Translations under genes and position numbers: made by a program
DNA from: Gigaspora rosea
Lineage: Eukaryota > Glomeromycota > Glomeromycetes > Diversisporales > Gigasporaceae
Assembly: GCA_003550325.1 (NCBI GenBank)
Contig: QKWP01000261.1
Location: 173,816-237,815 of the forward strand
DNA length: 64,000 nt
Reading direction: 5' to 3'
Part shown: positions 46,976 to 61,962 of the stretch, piece after piece
Layout of the letters: each line of letters opens with the position of its first letter
Numbering within the stretch: position 1 is the first letter of the stretch
Notes under the pieces: model-generated
What the model saw: the letters and a program-made list of their open reading frames with translations, nothing else
Told to the model about the DNA's origin: nothing
Database searches by the model: none

Positions 46976-47838
46976 AATGATCAGAATTTTGTTAAAGCAA
47001 AACTATCATCATTTCATTCTATAAATTAAACCAATTATCCTGATCAGTTGAAGTTTAAAAAAGTTTAAAGGATATCCCAAATTACATTCAATTAAAGTAT
47101 GATGGTTAGATATATACACATTAGGACGTACCCGATGAGTATAATCTTGTTCAACTATTTGAGAACGTATCCCACCTTATTCAAAGCAAAGACTGGTCTA
47201 CTTTCATCCTCAAATTAAAATCATAAGGATGATCAAATGCATATTTATTAGGACGTACCTAATAACTATGATCTATTTCGACTACTTTTAAAACTTCACT
47301 AGAACAAAGGTTAGTCTACTTCCATCCAGAGGATCAAATCGATTACCTTATGCCATTATTAGATATCTCAAAATTATATTTTGATTAGGTAAGGATGATC
47401 AGATGCATATTTATCAGGACGTACCCAATAAACACTATCTAATTCGACTTCTTTTGAGAACATATCCCATCTTAGCTAAAGCAAAGACCAGTCTACTCTC
47501 ACCCTCAGGATTAAAGTTATAAGAATGATCAGAATTTTTGTTAAAGCGAAACTATCATCATTTCATTCTATAAATTAAACCAATTATCCTGATCAATTGA
47601 ACTTTAAAGGATATCCAGATTACATTCAATTAAAGTATAGATGACCAGATATATATATATTAGGACGTACGCGATGAATATAATCTAGTTCGATTATCTT
47701 GAGAACGTATCCCACCTTATTCAAAGCAAAGACCAGTCAGTCTACTTTCATCCCCAAATTAAAATCATAAGGATGATCATATACATATTTATTATGACGT
47801 ACCTAATAACTAAGATCTATTTCGACTACTTTTAAAAT
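46976..47838. repeat. Satellite array block 3
   Basis: About 1.6 satellite units between helicase copies 2 and 3. Copy starts at about 43.93, 45.84 and 47.84 kb give a higher-order period of about 1.9-2.0 kb. Confidence 0.85.
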
Positions 47839-49477
<1,639 letters not shown>

Positions 49478-49689
49478 TCTTAAAGAACTATGGCCACCCA
49501 GCCACATGAATCATTCACGAATCACTCACGTTTCTAATTCATCACAGCAGATCTTTGTATTCAATTTATTGCATATCGGCTAACATCAGAAAGTCTGCAA
49601 GATTAGCTTCAGTGAATCCAATACAATAATTATACTTTTTCGCGTTTTCTCTTTTCCTTTTCGACAATCCATTGTCACTATTAATATCC
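49478..49689. other. 5' flank of helicase copy 3
   Basis: Nearly identical to 51589-51815 upstream of copy 4 (TTCACGAATCACTCACGTTT, GCATATCGGCTAACATCAG), so the duplicated unit included upstream DNA, possibly the promoter. Confidence 0.6.
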
Positions 49690-50097
49690 TACAAGAACCA
49701 AGGACTGTTATCAAGAAACCATTTAGATGGTCTACATCATTTTTAACCCTTACCTGTTACTCGATCATCTTAAATTCCTGGTTTATATCTGTTTGCGCAC
49801 ACTTCTAATACAACATTAAAATATTTTCGAACTTGCATCGTTACCTCATTAATTATATCACCTATCTCGATTACCACAAAATGTCTTTTTCTTCGGACCA
49901 GTGCATGTACTTTCGTTTCAAAAGTTGGTAAACACTCTCACACTCTCCTCCTTAAGTTTAAGGCCTAAACTTTTAGTTCTTCATAACTTGAATTTTAATC
50001 CATTTTCCCTTTGTTCACTTAGCAAGCCAGTTAATGAAATGTACTTCAGTTCTAGAATTACATTTATTGACTGGTTATCGTTTGTACCATCCAGGAA
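49690..50097 (-). pseudogene. Third copy of the unrecognised multi-copy gene relic
   Basis: Sister of 40420-40840 and inverted relative of 4543-5125. The minus frame reads LFLDGTNDNQSINVILELKY, ISLTGLL. It joins helicase copy 4 at about 50098, in frame with its DEAD motif. Confidence 0.6.
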
Positions 50098-51588
<1,491 letters not shown>

Positions 51589-52270
51589 TCTTAAAGAACT
51601 ATAGTTACCCAGACAATCACCAATCACACGAATCATTCACGAATCACTAACGTTTCTAATTCATCACAGCAGATCTTTGTATTCAATTTATTGCATATCG
51701 GCTAACATCAGAAAGTCTGCAAGATCAGCTTCAGTGAATCCACTACAATAATTATGCTTTTTTCGCATTTTCTCTTTTCCTTTTCGACAATCCATTATCA
51801 CTTTTAATACCCTAGTCTATCCATACTTTTACCAACAAGTTTGTGGTGTTACAAGACTTTGGGGACGTGGTAAAGTAAATATCCACCTCCAAAACCATTC
51901 AACAAAACAGCGTGATATAGAAATATGTTGAAGGTTTGTTTTATCAGAGGCACCAGAACTTTCCAATGAGGGTCCATAAATAAGAGTTATTCAATGAAGA
52001 AGACAACGTAAATGTCAATTTAACATTGAAAGAGAAACCTCTGAATACCTACCTAATACATAAGCAAATTCACATATCATGGACTGCCATCCAGAGGATC
52101 AAATCGATTACCTTATCCTATTATTGAATTTTTAAAAGATATCTTTTGATTAGATAAGAATGATCATATGCATATTTATCAGGACGTACCCAATAAACAC
52201 GATCTTCGACTTCAGGATAAATTGATTACCTTATCTACATTGTTTAATTTTAAAAGATAACTTAAAATTT
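51589..52270. other. Flank of helicase copy 4 and satellite remnants
   Basis: 51589-51815 duplicates the flank of copy 3. 51816-52080 shows nothing recognised. 52080-52230 has a partial satellite unit (CCATCCAGAGGATCAAATCG, TTTATCAGGACGTACCCAAT). Confidence 0.55.
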
Positions 52271-52272
52271 TA

Positions 52273-53270
52273 CAGTCAGACCTCCCTATAGTCACACCCC
52301 ATATAGTCACACCTCTATTTAAGCATCCAATTTTGTGCGACGGACTCAAACATAGTAAAAAAACCTCATTATAGTCACAAATCGCTTATAATCACTATCA
52401 CCATAAAATTTTGATTTTTTAACAATTTTATTAAATAAAAAACCCTCATTATAGTCACCAATTTTTAACTAAATATGGATTATATAATCTGATTGGCCAA
52501 TTTTCATATTAACGTATATTTAAAATTATCTATTAATTGATAATCCGCCTGTCAACTGGAGAGTGATCCTATTGGCGAAATGTGGATTGCTTCCATCTAA
52601 AAATTTTTCCTTACTAAGTTAACGATACATGTCCACTAATTGAAAGTTGTAAAGCTTGTCGAGACGCATCTAACGGTGGTTAGATCATCCAAATCGGCCC
52701 AGTGGGTGGCGAGTTATCGTCGAAAACGATTGGCCGACTATATAAAAATCCGTGACGGAGATTACATATGAAAATCACTATAGCGAAATGTGGAGTGCTT
52801 CCATCTAAACTTTTTTCTTACTAAGTTAACGATACATGCCCACTAATTGAACGTTGCTGAGCATGTCGAGACGCATCTAACGGCGGTTAGATCATCCAAA
52901 TCGACCCAGTGGATGGTAAGATATCGTCGAAAAACGATTGGCCGACTATATAAAATCTCTTATATAACAGGTAAACAAATATTGTTTACATAAGATTTTA
53001 TATAGTCGGCCAATAGTTTTTCGACGATATCTCGCCATCCACTGGGCCGATTTGAATGATCTAACCACCGTTAGATGCGTCTCGACATGCTCAGCAACGT
53101 TCAATTAGTGGGCATGTGTCGTTAACTTAGTAAGAAAAAAAATTTAGATGGAAGCACGCCACATTTCGTCTATAGATGACCATAATGAGGTAATTTATTT
53201 ATAGTCACACCTCTTTACAATCACCAAAATAGGGTGCGACGGACTTGGTGATTATAGAGAGGGACGACTG
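52273..53270. mobile_element. 998-bp pogo/Tc1-mariner-like element with internal inverted copies
   Basis: TA on both sides (52271-52272 and 53271-53272). Ends CAGTCAGACCTCCCTATAGT and the complement of CAGTCGTCCCTCTCTATAAT. The CAGTCGTCCCTC start is of the pogo/Tigger type. Inside are three copies of a block of about 180 bp (two direct at about 52575-52765 and 52785-52955, one inverted at about 52995-53170), each with GATTGGCCGACTATATAAAA. No transposase frame. Confidence 0.8.
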
Positions 53271-53519
53271 TATTTTAAATGTGCTTCAAATTTTACTTAA
53301 AATAAGATTTTTCATCTATTAAAATTTGGCTCATTCTTGTTAGAACAAAAACTGTAGTTAGATAATAAACTATTCTGTTTCTGTTTGTAAATATACTAGG
53401 ATACAAAAAATAGTCCTAATGATGTAATTAAGCATTTTTAGCGACTCACCATTTTATGTTTCTGCTAATGTTTTCTCATCAACTATTATTTCTCGTATCA
53501 CTTTAAAAAATGTCTGATG

Positions 53520-54013
53520 GAAAACATCTTTTTGCAACCGTTTGTAATTTGTGTTGACCCAACTTTCAAAATGACTTAAAAACCATTCTTCATAAAAATA
53601 GATTTTGAAGTATTCGACGCAAGGATAATTCCATCTTTTGATTTTTTTAATGGACGAATTATTATTTCCTGTAGAGATTCACCTACAAAAAGAAAAATTT
53701 ATAAATAATCCATAATAAACCCACAAAAATAATGAAATAATGAAATAATTGTTGAAAAATGGTATGTATGTATACGCACGGTTATTGAGGTTTAAGATTA
53801 GGGTCATAATTTCCCATGTCGGTCCAAATTTAAACCCGCAATTTCTGAGTTGTTCTTTAATATTAAGAAAGGAATAGACTCTTATTTTTTGATTTTTAAA
53901 AAGATCAACGTCTTCTTTGTCAAGTTTTAACCGTCTTGATTTGTTAGAAATTGTAGTTGTTTTTCCGTTCCCCATTCTTTTACAATTTCAGCAAAAGTAA
54001 CTGGATAAGGCAT
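53520..54013 (-). pseudogene. SAM-like domain protein relic
   Basis: Starts MPYPVTFAEIVKEW (ATG 54013), then a frame change, then RRLKLDKEDVDLFKNQKI, YSFLNIKEQLRNCGFKFGP, a helical pattern like the sterile alpha motif domains common in fungal proteins. An intron (53779-53683) joins to ESLQEIIIRPLKKSKDG, after which another frame gives YPCVEYFKIYFYEEWFLSHF and ESWVNTNYKRLQKDVFH. The SAM assignment is a pattern judgement; the C-terminal part is unrecognised. Two frame breaks make it a pseudogene as it stands. Confidence 0.5.
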
Positions 54014-54831
54014 TTTTTTATCTGAAAGAAAGAATAAATGAAGTAACGCGAAGAATAAATGAGAAACGTGTGATAAAGTAATCAATTAATACGTAAAATC
54101 GAGTTCGGACTGATCCGGGTCGGGTTAATCAAAAATTTTTTACAGGAGGTTCCCCAAAATTCCACATCGGGGAATGATCGACCATGAAAATTTAGTGGTT
54201 TTTTAAAACTTTGAGCCAATTTTCTCGATGAATACTTAACTAATTTAGCGGATTTTTTTATTTTAATTCTATGATTTGATAGAATTAAATTAAAAAAATC
54301 TTATGAGATTAGTTAGATAGTCTTTGAGAATACTTCGCTTAAATTTTAAAAAAAGAAGGTTAAATATCTTAGAAAAAATCAAAAGCTGTAGTAAAATTTC
54401 TTTTTTTTCAACTTCAAACGAAAATTTCTCAACGATTATCTAACCAAATTTATGAAAGTTTTTTTTATTTAATTCTACGTATTTGTAGAATCAAAATAAA
54501 AACAAAAAGAACTTGGTTAGGTAGTTGTTAAGAATTATTTATTTATTGATTAAAAAAAATTGCCGCAGTTTTTTTTTTATTGGTACTAAAACCTTAAGCA
54601 AAGTTTTCTTACCTGTCAAAAAACTACAAAAGACCCGGGTATATTATACGGCAGTGGGTCCGCAAGAAAAAAAAATTTTAAGCATTTGCACATTTCACAC
54701 TTACAATTAGCAGTCTAAAAATTTAAAAAAATCTATATTTATTAATAGAGATCTTGTGCTTTGCACCTGGTATTTTGCAATTGGGTATTGAAAAAGGGTA
54801 TTTTGGTCAGTGCACTTCGGTACTTTAAGTA
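54014..54831. other. Spacer with an imperfect inverted repeat
   Basis: No gene seen. 54215-54545 has inverted repeat modules around TTAATTCTA..TAGAATTAA and GGTTAG-type words, similar in style to the 37298 MITE. Confidence 0.4.
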
Positions 54832-56060
54832 TTAGTTTGAGGCCATCTGTTCTTAATTAAAAATTTTCAAAAGCAGATAATGAATTAATAGTTAAAAGTA
54901 CTCAGAAATTTTCTTTGTGACAAAGTTATTTCATAATAATTTATTGCAAAATTAATTCACAATCCACATATGAATGATAGGATTTTATAAATTACTTTAT
55001 ATATGAATGAAATCTTTTTTTCCTCTACACTTACAAAAATTCTATATAGTTACAAAAAATAAAATATCAATATCTTTTTATCTACCAAACCAATTTTCAA
55101 AATTTTTTTATATTATATACAAAAAAGTATTCTCTATATTTTTCAATTAGAAGATCTAGTATATTAACATAATAAAAAAAAAAAGGTAGCTATGGAGGAA
55201 AAAAAGATTTCATAATTATAATAAATTTAATAGTAATTTGCGCCTATGAAATACTATCCTTCTTATGTAAATCAGCAATTAATTTTTTCAGCTTTAAAAT
55301 AATCAGTTGTCAATAATTTTATAATGGATTCTTACAATTATAAAAGACCTAAAAATTTTGAAATTTACAAAAGTTGAAACTGGTTTCGTTATTTGGAAAA
55401 TATTGAAATGTGTCAAATATATCTTGGTATTAAAAGCATTTTAATTAACACTACCTTAAGCTTCTATTTAAAATTTAGAAAAACCGAAATTTAAAAATTA
55501 TCTGTTAAAAGAAAAAAAAACCATGTTTACAGCTGTTTTCATAATTCCAAAAAAAAAATTGCTGAAGTCTATTCTGCTGAGCTATTTATCTCGTTGTTGC
55601 ACAACATATATAAATATATATATTGTTAATTCATCAAAATGATACTTCAAAAAATAATCATTGAAAAATAGTTGAAAGAACATAGAAAGTTTGTTTTGTC
55701 AGTTAGAATATTGTTAAACACTTGGTGTTAACAGGTCATTTGTGGGTCAAGTTCTCAAACAAATTCAAAAGCATTTAAATGTAGAAGAATTATCATCTCT
55801 TTAAATAAACATACAGTATAAACATTGAACTTTATAATAATCATTAAAACATGGTTGATGAATATTAATAAATATTGACATCTTATTTCAATTTGTGTTG
55901 CAATTTTTTCAAACTAGTTGACAAATTTCTGATCATATTTTTCAAAATTTTTTAAACTAGTTTTGAATAGATATATATCAATAAACAAGCCAGCTATGAT
56001 ATAAATTGCCAAAGCTAATTATAAAACCAAAGAAGTAAAAAATATTAGTTTTTAATTATA
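54832..56060. repeat. Dispersed repeat, copy 2
   Basis: Diverged direct copy of 19441-20640. It carries a 319-bp insertion that copy 1 lacks and lacks the foldback that copy 1 carries. Confidence 0.75.
54958..55276. mobile_element. 319-bp foldback with 8-bp duplication
   Basis: AATTAATT flanks both sides (54950-54957 and 55277-55284); copy 1 at about 19555 is the empty site. Internal inverted words GAAATCTTTTTTTCCTC and GAGGAAAAAAAGATTTC. The outermost ends are only weakly complementary. Confidence 0.65.
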
Positions 56061-56644
56061 AATCATTTAATTACTATATATTTCTAAAAATAAGCTACTT
56101 TTTTTGGAATGATTTTAAGCCCAAAAAATTGAAAAAGTATCTTATTTTCAGATTATACAGGTTTTTGAAGATGTATGCCTAGTGCAGAGGTAGCTCATTA
56201 TCAGATAAATTTTTTTTTAAAAATTTTAAGCATATAAACTTGCATAAACAGGGTTTGTACATATATACATATGTACTAAAGCCAGCATGTGCATTATTAA
56301 ACTGTATTTTGCTATATTTGTTACAAGCACATGCTAGCCATGGTCAAATTGGCTTACACATGCATGCACAGTGTATGTAAAATTTTTAATGTGCAAGAAA
56401 AATTGTTCCTGTGCATGTAAATTTTCATATTAAAATTGCTTCTATTACACAAAATTGTTAATTTGTACAAGTAAAATTTTTTAAATTTTATTTAAATATA
56501 TAATATATTTTTTATTTATTTTTCTGATTTTTACAATTTTTTATTTTTTTAATGTTTTTTTATTTGTTTTTTTATTATTTTTTTAATGTTTTTTATTTTT
56601 TTCGATTTTACAATTTTTTATTTTTTTTAAGAAAGTTATTATTC

Positions 56645-56954
56645 ATCACTAGTGCGATGCATCACCACCTCGATTGCCCAATTGGGATGCAGGTTCAGAT
56701 GTAACATGAAATCAAGCAAAACAAACTTTTTTAAAAATCGCTTCTAACTTAAAATTTTGACTAAGAAACTATACTTTTTTCTTGAAAAAAAAATTCTTGC
56801 AAATTTTGTGTTAGAAGAGCCTTCTAACTCTTGCCCTGTTAAACCCTAACCCTAATCATAACACGGGCGCTATTTGTTTGTTTTGATTAATGTAAAATCA
56901 AAACAAACAAAATGATTGGTCGATTAGAGGGTAGCGATAAATCGCACTAGTGAT
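56645..56954. mobile_element. Foldback MITE, shared-core family
   Basis: Ends ATCACTAGTGCGATGC and ATCGCACTAGTGAT. Core with CAGATGTAACATGAAATCAA and CCCTAACCCTAA (56844-56855). Confidence 0.65.
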
Positions 56955-57002
56955 AAATGTTAAAAATCTTTTTTAATATTATTTATTGGTTTATATAATT
57001 TA

Positions 57003-57303
57003 GCGCATATGCATTGTAATGCATCCATCTAATAAACTAATCAGATCGTAGGATTAGGTGTAATGTGAAATTGAGAAAAATATAAATCTTTTAAAAAATC
57101 TCCTGTGACTAAAATTTTGCTTATGAAACTACTCTTTATGCTCTAACAAAAAAAATTTTTTGCAAAATCTATAAAACTTCTTTTCTCATCTACATACTAT
57201 TCTAACCTCGCCCTAACCTAACTAACAAAAAAAATAGGTTAATTTGGTTGCTTTGATTTCATATTACACCAAATCATATGAGGTGCATTACACACATATG
57301 CGC
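57003..57303. mobile_element. Foldback MITE, shared-core family
   Basis: Ends GCGCATATGCATTGTAATGC and the complement at 57284-57303. Core with GGTGTAATGTGAAATTGAGA, AAATTTTGCTTATGAAACTA and a degenerate CCCTAACCTAAC. Confidence 0.65.
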
Positions 57304-57617
57304 AAAAATATTAAATTCATTTTTATTTATTATTTTTTAAAATACTTTTTTAATATTTATTTTTTTGAGTTTTACGATTTTTTATTTCTTTAATGTTTTT
57401 TATTTTTTTTTAAAAAAAAAATTTTAAAATTTTTTTAACTATTTTTTTAACATTATTTTAAATTTTTAATGCTTTTTTTATTTTATTTTTTGTTTATTTT
57501 ATTTTTTTTTAACTTTTAATTAACTTTTTTTTTAATTTTTTTTAATTTTTTTCTTTACATATTTATTTTTTTAAATATTTTTTTTAATTTTAATTTATTT
57601 ATGAATTTAACTACAAA

Positions 57618-58096
57618 TAACTAGCATGATTATTACTGGTGTGTAATAAACCAATAATGATAAAACAAAAAAAAAGTTCATTTACTTTAGGGTTAGGCGA
57701 GGCCTGAAATTTTAGCAAGGTGTTTGATATATACAAAATTTAGCAAGAAATTTTTTTTGCTAGAATTCAAAAGTAGTTTCATAGATAAATTCTTGAGATA
57801 TTAGCTTTTTTTAAAAAAAATCTTTATTTATATTATACAAACTGATTTGCACATTACACCTGATCCTGAAAATTTATTGGCTAATTACTAGATTTGCAGG
57901 TGAAACTAATCTTCAATGGTGCACCATGGTGCACCGAGACTGGTGCACCGAAACTGGTGCACCAATGATTATAAAAAACTCAAATTTTCAACGGTGCGCT
58001 GATGGTGCACTGTGTGCATTGATGGATCCTGGTGAAACTAACTAGTTTCACCAACAAATCTACTAATTATACACCAGTTATGATCACTGCTAGTTA
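57618..58096. mobile_element. Foldback MITE hosting a smaller one
   Basis: Ends TAACTAGCATGATTATTACT and the near complement at 58075-58096. Core in opposite orientation (TTAGGGTTAGG near 57687). The 57889-58062 MITE sits inside its right arm. Confidence 0.6.
57889..58062. mobile_element. 174-bp hAT-like MITE, nested
   Basis: Ends TAGATTTGCAGGTGAAACTA and TAGTTTCACCAACAAATCTA (18 of 20 complementary). CTAATTAC (57881-57888) and CTAATTAT (58063-58070) form a 7/8 duplication. Interior repeats of GGTGCACC. Confidence 0.8.
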
Positions 58097-58880
58097 GTTA
58101 GTAATATTCTTTATTTATTTACTTATTTATTTTATTTTAAGTTATTTATTTTAAATCATTATTATGAACTGTTTTATTGTTTTTTATTATTTATTTTATT
58201 TTTTTATTTAATTTAAATACAGTTCTTTTTTATTTTTTATTTTATTTAAATTATTTATTTTAAATTATTATTTTTATTTAAATATGAACATTTGTTGTTT
58301 TTTATTATTTTTATTTTTAGTATTTTTTTAAATAAATATAGTTTTTTTTTATTTTTAATTTATTGTTTATTTATTTATCTATTTATTTATTTTAAATTAT
58401 TTTTAGATATTTTTTTATTTAAATATATATATACATTTTATTTTACTTTAAATTATTTTTAGATTATTTTTTTATTTAAATATATATATACATTTTATTT
58501 TACTTTAGTTTTTTTTATTTATTATTATAAATACAAGTTTATTAATCTATGGCCATCTTAGAATTGTGCAAGTTAACTATTTTTGTAATATGCATATACA
58601 CAATGATAGGAATAATTCTAGTTATTCCCAAGCAGATAATAAGATCACTTTGATTAATAGTGGTACTATATTTTTTAATATATATAAATATTGCTGGCAA
58701 AGTTTGTTTAAAGTAGCAATAGTATTAGGAAGTAGCTTATTTTCAAAACAAAAAATTTTACTATTAAGTTTAGTTTGAAAAAGTGAGGTAGCTTATTTTT
58801 AGGTCATAGATATTTTTAAGTTTTTTTTCAAAAACAGGAGTAGCTTATTTTTAGAGTAGATTATTTTCAGAAATATATGG

Positions 58881-60704
58881 CATAACTAGCCGTAACTGGC
58901 AATTATAAATGCAACAATCAAAATCTGCAACTTTACTAATATAGCAATAGCATTATTCGATTTCTATATCCAATTAGAACAAGATTTTGTGGATGAATTC
59001 AAAACTCAAATATAAACTATACTCTGGTACTTTGTACTAGAGATAGGAATTGTATATGCAGTAATGTTTTTATAGTTTTCAATAAACATTTGAGTTTTTT
59101 TAAAAACATTGATATTTGAAAAGGCTTTCTTATTTGAGAACATTTTATCCTTTTAAAATGTTCTCTATAAGAACATTTATAAAATTTTATGTTTTTGATT
59201 TACTATTGAGAACAATAAATTATATTAAATGTTTATTAATTTGATAATATGGTTTGATTGTAACAAATTCTGCATACATATATGTACATATATATGTATA
59301 TATACTGGTATACATACTATGTATAGCACATATGTTTAAAGTTGTACATTAAGAATAACAAATAAATATTTAAGAAAATAGCCTTTAAAGATTTTTAAAA
59401 TAAACTTTCATTAATTATGTAGTGTTTTTTTTATATAGAGAATATTATTATATTATAAACTTAATAAATAGATGATTTGTTTCAAATAATATACTGCTAC
59501 TAAGCAAGTAAAAAAACACAAATTATTTGTTAGTATGAAGTTTAAATATTTAAATGACAAAAGTAATTTATTGCATTGACCAATAGTAGCATTAGTAAAA
59601 TATTATAAAAAGGCTTGTTTTATTATAAGCAAGTATGAAAAGTACTGGTACTTGAAGTTTTAAGAAAATTATTAGAAGTTGAATTGTATAATACATTGTA
59701 TAACTTTGAAAAAATATGAAGAACTATATATAAAGTTTAAAAAATTATTATAGATAAGCACAAACTTAGTATATAAGTTGTAAGTATAGTATGTAAACAT
59801 TCTTTAAAAATTAATATTCAATATATTTAATATCTAATGAACACTAAAAAGTTTTTAAGAACAATAAAATTTTAAATTATGTTCTTTTGAGAAAATAACT
59901 TTAGATTTGTATTTTAAATTCTGGCTATATGATCTAGTTACTAAATTGACTAAATGTAGTAATTTACATATAAATTTTTTAGTCAACTAAATTGATTCCT
60001 ATCCCTACTTCATACTATGTTTCTGATAAAAATAACCTTTTGTTTTTGTTATGATTGAGTTGAATTTAGCATTTGAATTTTGAATCTTTTATTACATTTT
60101 AAAATATTAATTAAATAAAAGGGGTACATGTTATTTTAGGACATGCACAAGCACTATTTTGAGCAAAATAGCTAAATTTGTTAAAAAGTCAAAATCCAAA
60201 TTAATGGCCTGACCCACTATTTCATGCAAATATAGTAAATGAATTTAGAGTAGAGGCTTGTTTATTAAGTAGTATTATATAATGTTTACAACCTTGTACA
60301 GGTACTTATAATACATTTTTCAGTTCTGTTATTCCTTTTTTGTTTTTTTTTTACTCTTTTTGTAAATTTGTTTTTATTTAGATTGGTTTGTTGTTTTTTC
60401 TCTTTGTTTTTACTATTTCTTTATACTTTGTTTATTATATTTTTTTGTTAAATATGAACTAATTATATTCTATCTAGTAACTTAAATAGGAAGCATCTAA
60501 AGGAGTTAGTTCTTATTAGAGCTGACAATATCTTCTAACTCATATGTGAGTTGGTGCAATAAGTTATATCTGGGCATGGTTTATCAGCCAAATGATATCG
60601 ACTTATAATTTTAGCTAACTATATACTAGTAGAAATAGCATTACTATTATTAGTAAATAAAAGTAGCTATTTGAGCTTTGCAAAACTGTCAAAGAACCAA
60701 AAAA
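58881..60704. other. AT-rich intergenic
   Basis: No gene or ordered repeat recognised. ATATATGTA-type runs near 59278-59310. Confidence 0.4.
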
Positions 60705-61340
60705 ATAAAAATAAACAATAAATATTAATTAGTGAATTTTTTATAGTTTTTTAATTATTACAACAAAAGTTAGATGAAAACTAAAGTTTTAGTCAATTTT
60801 TTGATCAAAATAATTGAATTTAATTAAAAATCAATAAAAATTAGAATTTTGATCAAAAATTCCAAAAATTTAGCATATGAAAATTTAATTATTTTTATAA
60901 TTATAAAAAATTTGAGTTAATTTGATGAGATAGTTGTTGAGAAATTAATTTTTGAAGTCATTTTATATATATGCAAAAAAATTGGCTACACAACTAGGTT
61001 TTTTAATTTTAATATAGTAATTAATTTAATTCTATATTAAAAATAAAAAACCTAGTCATGTAGCCAAATTTTTAACATATAAATGAAATGACTTAAAAAA
61101 TTAATTGCTTAACAATTATCTCATCAAATTAGCTCAAATTTATTTTAATAACTATAAAAATGATTTAATTATAATATACTAAATTTTTGGAATTTTTGAA
61201 TATAATCCTGTTTTTTTTTTTGATTTCCATTATTTTGATTAAAAAATTGACCAAAACTTTAGTTCTTATCTTACTTTTGTTGTATTAATTAAAAAATTAT
61301 AAAAAAATTACTGATTAGCATTTATTGTTTATTATTTACT
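60705..61340. repeat. 640-bp imperfect palindrome
   Basis: Almost the entire stretch folds back: the outer arms share AAACAATAAAT..ACAACAAAAGT and AAAGTTTT.GTCAATTTTTT. The inner arms share GGCTACA..ACTAGGTTTTT and the complement near 61045. Likely a foldback transposon; no duplication assigned. Confidence 0.7.
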
Positions 61341-61609
61341 GTAAAAGTTTCAAGATTGTAGCTTTTTAATTTAAAAAGTTACAGGGTGGGATCCTTTTGA
61401 CTCTGACTGTAAGCTCATATAGATTGTTCAGGGTCCTGATCTATATATGGGTCCAGGTCCTATCATATGATAGAAGTTATAATTGTTCATGTTGTCATTC
61501 TAAATCTCCTAATTAAAGAATTCTAGTAATTTGTGTGGCTATATAAGGCCATTTTTATTTTTATTATAACGCTTTTTGCTAAATCAATATGCTTGATATA
61601 TAGAGAGAT

Positions 61610-61962
61610 TTTTTAAAACAAGTGGTGCATTCCTTAACAAATCAAGTTAAAGATCTTAAAGCTCGAACCTCAACTCCAGAAACTCCAAATATGCGTTTTG
61701 ACAACACCTATAATTATAATGAAACAGTGACTCTGAAGATGCTAATATTACTACTGGACTTTTTGTCCATTCAATGATATTGGTCTTTCTGACCTTAATA
61801 TTCTTTATGACCCAAATTCTAACTCTACCATACAAAGAAAGAGCCAAAAACAATCGACTACTACGACTATTGAAATTCAAAGAAAAGGAAAGCAGAGGCA
61901 ACGAAATGATAATGAAACCAATAATAATAATCAGCAAAAACTATCAATAAGAATATTCTAAG
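61610..61962 (+). pseudogene. Gln/Asn/Thr-rich coding relic, unrecognised
   Basis: Plus-strand readings QVVHSLTNQVKDLKARTSTP, then after a frame change SEDANITTGLF, then CPFNDIGLSDLNILYDPNSN, STIQRKSQKQSTTTIEIQRK and ETNNNNQQKLSIRIF ending at TAA near 61960. The composition is protein-like but no family is recognised. The overlapping minus-strand open frame is probably its shadow. Confidence 0.35.

Larger units (their letters stand above)
56061..58880. other. T-rich low-complexity zone with nested foldbacks
   Basis: No gene seen. Poly-T/TTTTTA tracts at 56470-56635, 57310-57600 and 58095-58520. Both outer edges carry AAATAAGCTAC-type words in inverted orientation (56085 and about 58785-58875), so the whole block may be one element of about 2.8 kb. 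Confidence 0.4.
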
